Source: Ursus arctos (Eukaryota; Chordata; Mammalia; Carnivora; Ursidae). Taken from it: DNA of 64,000 nt. Positions 1 to 11,786 of the stretch are shown here, piece after piece. How positions within the stretch are numbered: position 1 is the stretch's first letter; every line of letters starts with the position of its first letter. The stretch is from positions 8,375,001-8,439,000 of the forward strand of contig NW_026622897.1 in assembly GCF_023065955.2 (NCBI RefSeq), in the 5' to 3' direction. A program made the translations under genes and the position numbers. The notes beneath the pieces were generated by a model. That model was not told where the DNA came from and did no database searches. It was given only the letters and a program-made list of their open reading frames with translations.

Positions 1-1329
1 AGTGCAATTGTGGACCATATGCCCTATAATAAATCTTGTATCTGTTCACCACAGTTCCCTCTAATCCCTCCAGCATGCTGTGCGGTGCAAACAGCATAGG
101 GCTGAGCATCAGAGGCATTTGGTTCAGATCTTCGCTCTCACATTGATCTGCTGAGTGACTGTAAATAGCTCTCCTAGTCTTCATTCCTCCGTGTGTGTCA
201 ACTATCTTTTTTTTTTTTTTAGCTTTAAAATCCAGTGATTTAAGGAGTCTTTTCTTAGGAATATTGAGCTCACAGGTCTTACTTTGATAAAGGACTTGTT
301 CTTTGAGAAACAGTGACCTTTTGGCATATAACTATCAGCAGGACCTCCCTCTGATGTTTCGAAATTTTCTCCTTTGTCCAAAGCATGATGGGCCAGCACC
401 CCCTCGGAATCCTCTATACAGGGATCCACCAAATGGGTGTTTTTTTGGTTTTGTATCACTATTCATGTAGATGTGTTGCGTGCAATTTTATGTTGTTGGA
501 AGTTTCACGCTTACTTTTAGAAGGGCCTTGTTGCATTAACATGGGTTAGTGACTTACCTGATCGTATTACACCATGAGCTGTGGTCAGAGCAAGGGGAAT
601 TCTTGGCAGCTAAATTCCCCGGTTAGTTAGGAAGGACAGTGCTCTTCTGACTCGTGGGCTGATCAGGTTCAGTTTGATTTGGTGCCGTGGCTTTTCCCCA
701 GCTTTTGCCAGAATCGAATACACAGCGTTCAATTAGTAGCAGCCACTTAACACCTCTGCGGGCCTTCTGTTTTCTGCTTGCTGTGGTTGGGGGTGGGGGG
801 TGTGTCTTTCTCAGAAGTATCATCGTGTTTAGCAGCTTTAGACATTCAGGCAAGACGTTGCTAGTTGTGGATGCTCCCTAGGGATTTTCCGTTTCTCTAG
901 TGAGCTGAGGAGTTGCGGAGGAGATCATTAGATTGAAAAGACTTTTCCAGCTAAGTTACCAATGGGTATTTGGGGAAGGAATTTGGGCCTTCTGCAAAAT
1001 CGTAAGTGTAAAGACCTAGATCCTCAAACTGCCTTTGTCAAATACCAGCTGTGTCCTTGGGCAAGGCCCTGACCTCTGAGCCTTAACATTCTGTAAATCC
1101 TTCCTGTCCATCTGGGATCACGAGGTGTAATATAATATGGGTGTTCTTTCAGCTTCCAGTTTTCCTATAGAAACAAGAATGTGCACTGAGAGTACAAATG
1201 ACTAGTATTCCTGAAAATAATCAAGGCTGTGACTTGAATAACTAGAAACAGTGGGGAATAGCTCTGTGTTTCATTTGGGGAAGCTTTTACCTAACTCTTT
1301 CAAAAGCTCCAGGACATTTTTGTAGTATT

Positions 1330-1520
1330 TATTTTATTTTTCAGATTTTTATTTAAATTTTAGTTACTTAACATATAGTGTAATATTGGTTTCAGGAGAA
1401 TTTAGTGATTCATTACCTACGTATAACACCCAGTGCTCATCATAACAAGTGCCCTCCTTAATACCCACCCCCCATTTAGCCCATCCCCCAGCCACCTGTA
1501 GTGTTTGTTTCATTTAAAAC
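1330..1520 (-). mobile_element. L1 3'-end fragment
   Basis: On this strand the text runs from a T-rich edge through TAGTTACTTAACATATAGTG and ACACCCAGTGCTCATCATAA to CCATCCCCCAGCCACC, the reverse complement of the carnivore L1 3' UTR as I know it. 5'-truncated and diverged. Confidence 0.75.
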
Positions 1521-1590
1521 CCATTTAAATCATTTAAAGCTCACTAAAAATATGGGCTTTACATTTTAGCAGTTATTTTTTGTTTGTTTT

Positions 1591-1767
1591 AAAGATTTAT
1601 GTATTTTAGAGAGAGAGTGTGACAGAGCAGGGGGGAAGGCACAGAGGAAGAGAGAATCCTGGGGGGGGGGAGCCCCGAGGTGGAACTCCATCTCAGGACT
1701 CTGATATCGTAACCTGAGCCAAAATCAAGAGTCAGCGGCTCAACCAACTGAGCCACCCAGGCGCCCC
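1591..1767 (-). mobile_element. Carnivore tRNA-Lys SINE (SINEC)
   Basis: The A-rich tail appears as AAAGATTT at the left and the tRNA-derived head as GAGCCACCCAGGCGCCCC at the right. A near-perfect target duplication TAGCAGTT(A/G)TTTTT lies at 1567-1580 and 1768-1781. Confidence 0.9.
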
Positions 1768-2139
1768 TAGCAGTTGTTTTTAAAAGAAATACAGATTTTT
1801 GGGGGTAAAGCCCTGGTGATCCTTGGTTTACCCTTTATGTTTCTGTTGTGATCCTGTGGTATTTCTTTACTACTATTTCTATTACATGTGTTTTAATACC
1901 GTTAATAACTAAAGTTCTCTCTATCCTTTTCTCCCTTCCCCCTCTCTTTCTGGCTGGTTCTTCTCTTTCTTTCTTTCTTTTTTTTTTTTCTGTTCTTCTG
2001 CTTCCCCTTCTTTAGTCCAACCTCACTGTCCAGGCCTCTTATGGAAAAAGGTTGCTGTTTTCAGCTAGTCTGGGGGGAAAAGTCCTGATCACTCCCCTTC
2101 CCACCCATCTTGTGGTGGAGCGTTGGGCCTTAAAAAAGC

Positions 2140-2480
2140 AGAACGTGTGTGTGCGTGTGCGGCGCGCGCTCACGCCGGCACGCCTGCCTGCAGGCCTGGT
2201 GTGTAAGCTCGTGTGTGATTGCAAACGCATGCACAGCCGGTACGCCCGCCGCTGTGTCAACGAGTGTATGTGTGTGCGCTCACGTGTGTGTATGTTCGGA
2301 GCGCGCGCGCACCCGCCCGCCCGCCGGGGGCCTGGTGTGTATGTGTCTGCAGTGTAGGCACACACGCCCCCCCTCCCAGCCCGGTGTATGTGTTGTACGT
2401 AGATAGCGAGAGAGACAGAGAGAGAGCGAGAGAGAGAGAGAGTGTGTGTGTGTGTGTGTGTGTTTGTGTGTGCGTGCGCG
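2140..2480. repeat. TG/CG-rich alternating purine-pyrimidine tract with TG microsatellite
   Basis: Alternating GT/GC/CA dinucleotides with repeated phrases (GGCCTGGTGTGTA at about 2192 and 2330; GTGTGCGCTCACG about 2272), a GA-rich run 2404-2442 and a TG run 2443-2474. It looks like a diverged minisatellite ending in simple repeat, just upstream of the promoter. Such sequence can adopt Z-DNA. Confidence 0.8.
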
Positions 2481-2808
2481 CGCCACCAGCCCGCCCGCGC
2501 GCCCGCGGTGCTCCCCCTTACGCACGCCTGGCCGGGGGCTGCCAGCCAGCGCCCCTCCACCCTTTGCGCGCCCAGCTGTTTCTATAGGAACCGCAACAGC
2601 GCCAGGGCCCCTCCGGCAGAGGCCCGGTGCGAGCATGCCCAGTGGAAGGCGCTAGTTTGGCTCGGGTCTAGGTTTCCAGTAAGTGGCCTGCGGGACTCCG
2701 GAGAGATCCCAATGAGCTGAGCGGAGAGTCTTTGTGTGCAGAGGGAGGAGGCGGCGGCGGCCGCTGCCTGGCCTGGAGACCCCGCCCGGGGAGCCCCCGG
2801 CAGGAACA
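2480..2808 (+). promoter_or_regulatory. DIXDC1: Upstream DIXDC1 promoter / 5' UTR, CpG-rich
   Basis: GC-rich sequence with many CpGs surrounds exon 1, continuing to about 2990. No TATA box is evident, consistent with a CpG-island promoter. The transcription start cannot be fixed from sequence; the leader probably begins within a few hundred bases of the ATG. The upstream edge merges into the TG/CG-alternating tract at 2140-2480. Confidence 0.65.
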
Positions 2809-2868
2809 ATGCTAGCCTGCCTGACCCGGGGGAACTTACTGGACGTCCTGCAGGAGGGCTTCAATGAG
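2809..2868 (+). CDS. DIXDC1: DIXDC1 coding exon 1 (residues 1-20)
   Basis: The exon begins with the start codon in [20 protein letters not shown] and ends in phase 0 before the donor gtaact. The reading frame upstream is GC-rich leader, and this ATG gives the N-terminus known for the long isoform. It lies in the upstream CpG-rich promoter region and supplies the short lead-in to the CH domain. Confidence 0.96.
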
Positions 2869-5800
2869 GTAACTGTCTGCTCCTCCCACTTCCAGCTCCC
2901 CTCCCCCAGGGCCTCCCGCCTAATCTCTGGAGGGGGTTCTCCGCCCCCATCCTCCCGGGGACCCCAGATCACTTCCCCCGCCGAGCCCTAAAGGGTCAAG
3001 GTGGTGGGTATGGTGCAGACGAGATGGCTAACTGGGAAAAATCTGAAGGGCCGCCTTCCTCCAGCTAAGCTGAGCGATGCCCTTCCTGGTGGCTTACCTG
3101 AGCCCAACAGACAGGATCACAAACTCAGAGGTCATCTCCTTCCAGAAGAGGTGGTTTCCAGCCTTCCCGGGGATTCTCCCCAAGAAAATCCCCAGGGAAG
3201 CCCCTGTGTGTGTGGCAAGAGCGCTCATTCTATTTCAGGAGCTAACTGGGTGGGCCAAGTTAGGGGTGGGGTGGAATTGCATTGGTGGAAAGTTTGAGAG
3301 AGGGCAGGGTGAGGAGGTGGTCCACATGATGTGCTCTCTACGTGTTCATCACTCTTTGCATTTTCCGGGCAGTAGATTTCTTCACAACCAAGGGCATGGT
3401 TGGCAGACAGGACCTAAGAGAGAGGTTGCTTGAGTTCCCGTCCCTTTCAGGGGAGCCAGCATTTGCTCCTTTCTGGGTGAGAGTTGGGGGCTGGACCCTC
3501 GATCTGACAGGCAGTATGGGCTAGGACTGGTTGGGGGCCTTTTTCTTTTCACTGTTTTCTCTCAGAATTCTGTTGTTTTTTCCATTCCCTTCTCTTGTGA
3601 TCTGGTTTAGGACCCTCCCTGCCCCACCTTGTGATTTGCTCCATGTGTCTTCCATTGCTTCCAAGCCCCACCCCTTTAGGTCGCCTGATTCCAGCATCCA
3701 GGGAGACCTTTACAAGGAGACCTAGGCTGTTGGTTGTGTCTTTCATCTTTTCTTCCTCTCTTTTTCTTTCCACCTCTCGCTCTCTTCCCTTTATGTCCTT
3801 CTTAAATACAAGACTTTTTGATGATCAGTTTTTAGTTAAACAACACATGAATATATTCGCTTCTTAATATGAACATTACAGGCAAGACTGTGTGCCTTGG
3901 GCCACCCCTCCAGTCCAGGCCTGTGCCCCAGAGGTAACCCTTCTCATGAATGTGTGTGTAAGATTTTCTTTTTCCCACTGCACTGTACGCTCTTTCCTCA
4001 AATCCTGTTTCTAATCAAGAAGCTCTACAGCTGACCTGTCTCAGAACCTTCCCAGCCCTGGCCCCCTGTGCCCCAGCCTTGTTCCTGACACAGGAAAACT
4101 GCAGAAATGCTGTCCCCACCTAATCAACAGAGTCGGAATTTTCCTTTGGCCAGGGGGTGTCACCACCTTCACTGAAGGGCGGAGCTTGCATCCTGCCTGC
4201 ACTGCAGGCTCATTTTGCATCAGCCCTCCCTGAACACAGTAAGGGGATTGTTAAGAAAGAGCTACAGTCTGAGAGATGAAACACCACGGAGCTGGGAAGC
4301 CACCTCTTTGAGTGCTGCCAGTATTCCTGGTTCCTCTTCTCTCACTCTTGGCCTCTGGGCCTCCCCTGGTCTCAAGCTTCATACTGTCTGACTCATCCAC
4401 CAGCTGTGGGAGAAGCTCCTTAGGTCCTTCTATGGCCTCCCCCCTTTTTAACTCGGCCCCCAGGTATCAGGTCCCACTGTTTTATTAGGCGGAGGAAAGC
4501 AGCACAGTCAGTCCTAGCCTTTGCCTTCTGCTCCTTTTCACTTCCAGACCTTTCAACCGAAGAGCCAAAAGGCTTGGCTGTCTTTTTCATGTTTTAGTGC
4601 TTCCATGTCTATCCCCTGGTCTCCCATTCTGGTAAGATGTAAGGGGAAAGGACAGTGGGAGAGTTTTCTCTTTGTGGTGGTAACAGTCTCTTCATCAAAA
4701 CAGCGCACACAACTTTATAATGAACTCATCTAGAATAATGCAGTAATGCCCCTTATCCCTCTCTGGTGTTTGATTTTCCTGTCTGCTTCCCTCCGTTGCC
4801 TTCATGGCCTTATGTACGACCCATCCCTTCTGTTTGTAGATTGGAACTCTGATAGCCAATAGGTACTTCTGGTTTCTCTGAGAAATTGACATCATCTAAA
4901 TACTACTAATAGTAATATGTTAAATCCCAATGGCCCCTGAGAGTTTAAATAATTCTTTCACATACATAATAAATTATATTAAATAATTCTTTTCACTTAG
5001 AGTATCACATCGAGTGCTACTGAATATTGCTGTGATTTGTTATTTCAGCATTGATGGAGCCCTGATTGATTTATTTCAGCTTCTAGGGTTGCTTGATAGA
5101 TCTAGTAATATTCTGTCTCTTTTGTTAGAGTCATGTGGTAAGGGTGTAAATAGGGACTTAAAAGCTGGTGTCAGAATACACTTTGGTTCCTCTGAGAAGC
5201 TCTTCCTGCTGAGGCTAAGAATACCACACATGTGTCCAATCATCTCTGGGGAATGGTCCAAGCGTCTCTGAAGCCATTCTTCATCACCCAGATGCTTTAT
5301 AAATCTGTGGTTATGGCTGTGACCTCATTCTGTGTGGCAGAGAAAACTGCCACAGGAAATGAAGCTGTGGCTCTAATTGGTTAATTATAAGGGAACCCTG
5401 CAGCAGAGAGAAACCCTACCCTCTGAATCAAGGCTTCCCCCTACCCATTGTTGGCCCTGTTCTCAGTCCATTTGCCAGTATGCGTAACTATGCATGATGA
5501 TTTTCTTCTACCACATTCCCTGGATAAAGCCCTGGCTTCGACACACCGGACAAATTACCCACAGAATTGATCTCTGTCGGTGTTGTCAATGCAGTTCCTT
5601 TTATTGACATGGTTAATCTGCATTGTGAGTTATCCACAAATTTTGGCTACTGCCACATTCTGTAGCCTACCCTGGCTGTCCTCGCGTCTCCTGTGCTCTG
5701 AGCCTGCCCAGGCTCTCTACTGTTCACATTTTCCCCATTTTGCATGTGCCTCAAAGCTATTTATTTGTTTTCTCTGCTACTTGGTATTGATGGCCTATGA

Positions 5801-8800
5801 ATGTTGTCTTTGGTTGATGTGCCAACATAAATTTCTGCAAGTGTTTTTCTGGGGGCTGAACTTTCTTTAAAAAAAGACTTTGGTGATTGTGTTGGAAGGT
5901 TTTGATAAACCTGAGACTCTAATATGGTTTGGCCAATAAACATTCATTCATTCAGTTATTTAGTTCATTTATTGGGTGAGGAGATGGATAAAATAATTGA
6001 AACACACCTGGTTCCTGCTTCCAAGGAATTTATAGGGAGAGATTTGTAGGTGTACTGAAAAAAAAACCCAAATAAACCGTAATAGGATGCTTACAACAGT
6101 ACCATACCTGTGTGTACCACAGTAAGCATCCTGAAAGAGGTAGTGTTCCTGGGAGATCATAGGGGCATCTTCTACTTAATGATATCTTGAAAAGCACCAA
6201 CTTACCTGCTCACTGAGGCCAAACTTTTTTTCCTGCTAGTGTGGTAAACATGCATGGAAACAGTCATTCAACAGACATTTACTGAATTACTGTCTTTACC
6301 AGACACTGGGCCAGGCTCTGGAAATAGAAGTCAAATAACATAGAGTCTGTTTCCTAGTGGAGCTCACAGGTCAATGAAAATAAAGTAAATATTCAGAGTA
6401 TCAAACTTGGGAAAATTGTGGTGATAGAGAAATCTTGTTTGTCAGGCAGAGCAAACCTGAGCCTGGGCTGTGGTGTCAATGGCCTGAGGGACCGAAAGTT
6501 ATGGGAATGATTTATTCAAATGTTGGTCAACAGGAAGGGAGTTGTCTGAGCCTTAATTTTTGAAACGTACATCCTGGAGGGCTTTCCCTACCCATTTCCC
6601 TCCAAGTAGAGTAGTGGAAACTTAGATCCCACATGGAGATTCATCCGCCTAGCAGTCCCTGAGAAATACAAGAAGGGCCTTTGTCTGGTGTCATCCCCAC
6701 AAGGGGGACATAGAATGAGTGAGGAAGAGGATTGGCAGGTTGGAGCAGCTGCAGCAAGCATCGCTCCTCAGTGCCCCGTGCCTTCCATGAAGTAGGATTT
6801 GCAGCATGGGGCCAACCAGAGGCTTTCAGACGTTTCCACAATGAATTCCTCTGTGCTTTGCTGTAGAAATTAAAAGGCCTGTTAAGTCTTTAATGTCACA
6901 AAGCACTATACTCCCTAACCTTTTTTTTTTTTATCCTGACTGATTCCTCCTCTCCTCACCCAGGCTCACTGGCTTTGTTCCCACAGGAGCCAATGCCAGC
7001 TAAGCAGATGCTCCCTGGCAGCGAGCTCTCAGGCAGCTTTATGCTCCTCATGGTGACTGATGGGCTGGCCAGGCATGTGGAGCAGAGATAGGGCCCTGTT
7101 TGCCAGGTGCCATTCCCCCAGGCCCTTCAGAGAGACTGGGAAGCACTAGAAATTCTCCATTGGCCATGACTGGCCTTGTGTACGCTGGGGGGACCAAAGT
7201 CTCAAAATGACACTTCACTGAATATATTTCCTTATGTGTTATCCCCAAACCAGGCCGCACTGAAGTAGTCATGACCATGACCTTCAATGGTCAGGTATGG
7301 TAAGGGGATAGGGAACCAATCCCAAAGGCCCTGAGTGGGCTCCATGCTCTGTTTCTAGGATAGGGGACACTCAACTGCAGTGATGTCTCATTCATTCATT
7401 CATTCATTCATTCACATGCATTTATTGGGCACTCACTTGATGACATGTATTCCTGAGGGAACAGTGTGTTTGTGGAACTTGTAACTAGTGGGAATTTTAA
7501 AAAAGGTTAGGAGATGAAATCTTTTAGAAAGTCTTGAGTTTTCCACTTTGTGGTATATCATCCTTTGACCCCTGGGCTGAACACTCATATGAAGAGCACT
7601 GCCCACATAGGAAGAAATGTAAGGATATTTTTACATGTGAGCTTCATTTTTACCTAATTAGCTGCCAGGCTTAATGAATAGATCACCTTTCCTGGCTCAG
7701 TAAAGGCCTGAAAGAGTTAATAGAAAAGCTATACCATATTATGTTCTCTTACTAGCAGAATTCAGGCCAATAATAACTCAAGCTTTCCAGACCTCCTGCT
7801 TTCCCCTCAGTTTCTCAGCAGCGTCTCCCCACCCCCTCATCTTCTGCTGCTGGAGGGTCTCGGTCCACACAGGAATCTGGTTTCACTGTGAAGCTGATTT
7901 CCTTCCGGAGCCAGTCAGGTCTCCTTCTGAACTCTCCAGCACACCAGAGCCCTACTGCTTTTCTTGTTTGTCTTGGTTGCCAGCAGGGAGCCACAGAGCT
8001 CAGTTTCGGATGCTTTCTACAATAGGAACAGTAGATCACAGACTTTCCTGGTGAAGCCCAGTAAGTGCTCTTTGCAACTCTAACCAAACAAGTCCACTGC
8101 AGGAAGTCTCTTTGACCTTGAGGCTTAGAGGAGATAGAGAGGAGAGGCTGCGCTTGCAAACTTATTTGGAAGGAAGGGCAGGTTTCAAAGAGAAACAGAA
8201 AGAAAATTACATTTGGTGCAAGAGAGGTTTCAGGATCGAGCTTCCTGCAGAAGTGAAGATGGTGGATAGAATTGCTTGGAAGAGTTTTAACTTCTATTGG
8301 AGGGTTATTTGGAGTGGCCTGGAGGAAGCTGATGGAGATTATGGAGCTGCTAAGGGCTCCCCACACGAGCCACTCCTTGTGTTACCACTATTCGCACAGC
8401 TTTACGGCCGTTCGGTCTCATCAAGCCAGAGTTCTGCTCAGCCAGCTTTCACTGTGGCTGCGTCCACTTCTCTCCCCCGTGATGCCTGACTCGAAGGACT
8501 GTCACAAAAACCCCATCTTGCTAGACTTCTGGATTACACAGGCATCTTTCTAGCTTCCCCAGAAGAAGTTAGAGATGTGAATTCTGGATCAAGACGACTT
8601 CTGTGTTGTCACTAACACGGTATGTTTGATTGTCTTGCTAGTTTAGAGGCAAGTGCAAGAGCCAAGAACTTGAGCAGCAGAAGTAGACAGTGGAATTTAT
8701 GGACTCATGGAATCCAAGGAAAGGCTGAAAAAGTAAACCATGCAAAGGGCAAGAATGGAGTGGAGTCTCAGTGAAAATCAAGCACTCGAACGCTGGCAGC

Positions 8801-11736
8801 CCCCCCCCCCACTCTCCGCCACTTATATCTGGTGCTTTCTGGGGGTGGCTTCATTTCCTTTCACTCCGTATGGCTTTTCTCTCGCAGGTGGGCAGCATGG
8901 CCTATGGCAGCATCTAAGTTTTATATCTTACAACTTGGTCAGAAAGAGACGGGTGGGGAGAAGGAGAGGGGTTGTCTTCCTGAAGGCCTGATCAAAAAAT
9001 TCCAGAGATTGGCTGGACTTGAACAATCAACTCAGCTGGACCAGTGAGCTGTGGCCAGTGGAAGGGGTGATATCACAGCGGCCCAGTTCTAGGGCCCGCA
9101 CTGTGTCTACAGAGGGGGCGTATTTCTGCAGAAGGGGGACCACTGTGGCCTGGGCAGCTACCCCAAGAGCTGTTAGCGCTCCCTAACCCTGTGGGCCTGA
9201 CTTGAACCTATTGTCCTGCTGCGATTCTCCGGCTGTTGTTCTTTGAAACAGAACAAGAACTAGGGGCGTATTCAAGAAGTATATCTTAATATTCCAGGTG
9301 TTTTCATTTTGCCAGACCTATTGCATCTTGTCTTCACTGAATAACTGACCGATAAAGTAATAGTGCCAGGAGTAAACAGTTCAGCGGGTTTTTCCCAGCC
9401 TGCTGCAAGAAGCCCTTAAGAAGTTATTTCATGTCGCTGGGGTAGGGGATTGGAGGTGGAGAAAAAGAAGGTGGGTGAGCTAGGCTCTGGATCCCCCACA
9501 CTGGCCCTAACCAGGGAAGCTTTTCTCTAATTTACATATCTGCCTTTCACACGAGTTTATAATTTGAGAAAAGACTATGGGGCCAAAAAAAGAAGGAGGA
9601 GGAAGAGGAGGAGGAGGAGGAAAAGAAAACTAGTTCAACCCCCAGAGAGTAAGGGAGGAGGAGGAGGAGGAAGAGAGAGAAAAATAAAACTACTGATACA
9701 ACCCTGAGAGAGTAACAGCCTCTTGCAAAAGCATATGGTCTTTCATCTGCTGCCGAAGTAGCTCTAGTAAATTTTAAAACCAAGCAGCAGAGCTACTCAG
9801 GGCCTGGTTTGCACTACAGGCCTCTTTGAAGATAAGCATCTTCGTGGGGGAAGTGGTGGTTTGGCTGGTGCTCCTGAGCGTCTACTTTGTACTTCAGATC
9901 CATTTCTTCCGGGCCAGCAGTCGGCATTTACAGCAGGAACAGGGTCTGGCCTCCCCCTTGGGTGTGAAGTACAGATGCTTTCAGGTCAAAGAGGAGGTTC
10001 GGTTTGGTGCTCGGCTCACCAGGTCAGACTTCCTGGGCAGGCGGAGACCTAAAGCCCAGGGCATCCCAACCTGCAGATGAGAGCAGCCCCACTCAGTCAT
10101 GAGTCTCTGGTCCCTTTGAGATGCCCTTCGGGAGTCTCTGTCAACATGCGGACGTAGTAGTGACATGACAAAGGCCCTTCGTCAATCAAAAGTATCTTAT
10201 CAGTGATTTCGTCCATGGTATCAATGATTGCATGCTTATCAGTTTTTTAAATGACGTGAATCTGGATAGACTAGGACCTGTCCTCAGCCTTTTAATACCT
10301 ACCGCTCTCCTGGACTGACTTCAGGATCCGTGACGAAGGTGGTGCAGCCTCCCATCCCCACTGCAGTGACTGTCCCCTCTGTGCCACTACAAGGCCACAT
10401 GCTGGAACTTACTCCACAGAATCGTCCTGCCCTTGACATCTTGAACTCTGAGACTCTGTTCTCTGCTCAAAACCCCAATGTCCACACTCCTCCATTCCCA
10501 TCAGACTTATTTTCAATGTCCTCAGGCTCTCCCCTGCTCTGTCTTCTCTGTCCTCTCAGTTTATCAGCGCTGCTTTGACTTCTTGTCCCCGGTGCAGCTT
10601 CCACTGTCAGTCACTTCAAATACCCTCTCACCACCCTCCGCGCTTCCTGTGCCCTGCGGACCGCTGCCCCCCTCTGACGGCTGCCAGTCCTCGGGGAGCC
10701 CATCCCTGCTTCCCTCCGCACAGGCCTGCCCAGCAGTTCCAGAGGAGACCACACAACCCCGCTGGTGGATTCAGTGACCAAATCCTGGTTTGCAGCCCTG
10801 GTTGAGTCCTTGGTGTCGCGGGGGCAAGTTTATCGGTCACTGTACTTCCCAGCTTCCCGCAGCGTCCCTTCCTGAGCCTCCTTCACTCTGTTTGTCCCTC
10901 TCACTGTCAACGGGCAAGTGGGCCTACTTCACAGTGAAGAGGGGTGATTGGATTGGAACTCCTTCCATTGCCCTGGTTAGCGGCTAGATCCCAAGACCTG
11001 ACCTTCAGTCTTCACCTGTGTATACCCCCGATCTTTGTCCCCTGTTGCTCCTGGAGCTCTTCTTTCCAGTTTATCTCTTAACTCAGACAGAGGACCCCAT
11101 GGGTGTAAATTGGAACTATACCCCTCGAGCAATTAACTGCCTAGACTACCCAGACCAGTTTGAGCTTAACCCCAGACTCCTGCCTGCGCAGATGGACCGT
11201 GGAGTGACCCACGGAATGACCGGCAGTTACCTTCACCTCATTATAATGCTAAACCCTCTGCCCAAGGAGCAGTACAACGTAAGTCCAGGCGTGTCACCGT
11301 GAGTGCATGCGTGACCTTATGCCCCCCTCCACATACGATGACAGGGCTCCTCTTTCTAAGTACTCATCCTAACCCTAAATAAAAGGAACCCATCCACCCT
11401 TGCTTGGGGAGTTGTAGCTTTAGAAATTATTCCCTGTGATCTCCTTATCTGCTGCCAATAGTTTCCTTTGTATGACAGTTCCACCCGGTGTAGTTTCTAC
11501 TTGTGACTCACCGAGGAGCAAACTCACGTTACTTCACTTACGCCTCTTCCCCACCTCCAAACTTCTCCACAAAAGTACCTTCTCCTGCCTCCTCGTGATC
11601 AGAGGAAGAAGTGGGTCAGCACTGAATTCAAATCCCTTTCCTGCCTCTTAACCAGCCCTGTGACCCTGGGCATGTTGTTGCTGTCAAACCTTGGTTTCCA
11701 CATCTATAAAACGGGAATAATAGTTCCTCACAGGAT

Positions 11737-11786
<50 letters not shown>

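Larger units (their letters stand above)
1..2139. other. Upstream flank, repeats only
   Basis: No exon recognised. Contains an old MIR piece on the minus strand (about 1020-1140, with the GTGTCCTTGGGCAAG-type motif), an L1 3' end (about 1330-1520) and a carnivore SINE (1591-1767). The stretches 1-1020 and 1782-2139 show nothing I can name beyond short homopolymer and pyrimidine runs. Confidence 0.7.

Noticed and set aside
2039..2636. Long open frames of Thr-His or Cys-Val repeats near the upstream promoter
   Set aside because: They are translations of the TG/CA simple repeat in different frames.
7815..8489. 183-codon minus and 125-codon plus open frames in intron 1
   Set aside because: They overlap antisense, show no recognisable family, and have no convincing splice or promoter context.
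10310..11302. Possible exon cluster in pyrimidine-rich part of intron 1
   Set aside because: No phase-compatible exon pair and no known protein; DIXDC1 exons 1 and 2 join perfectly without it.
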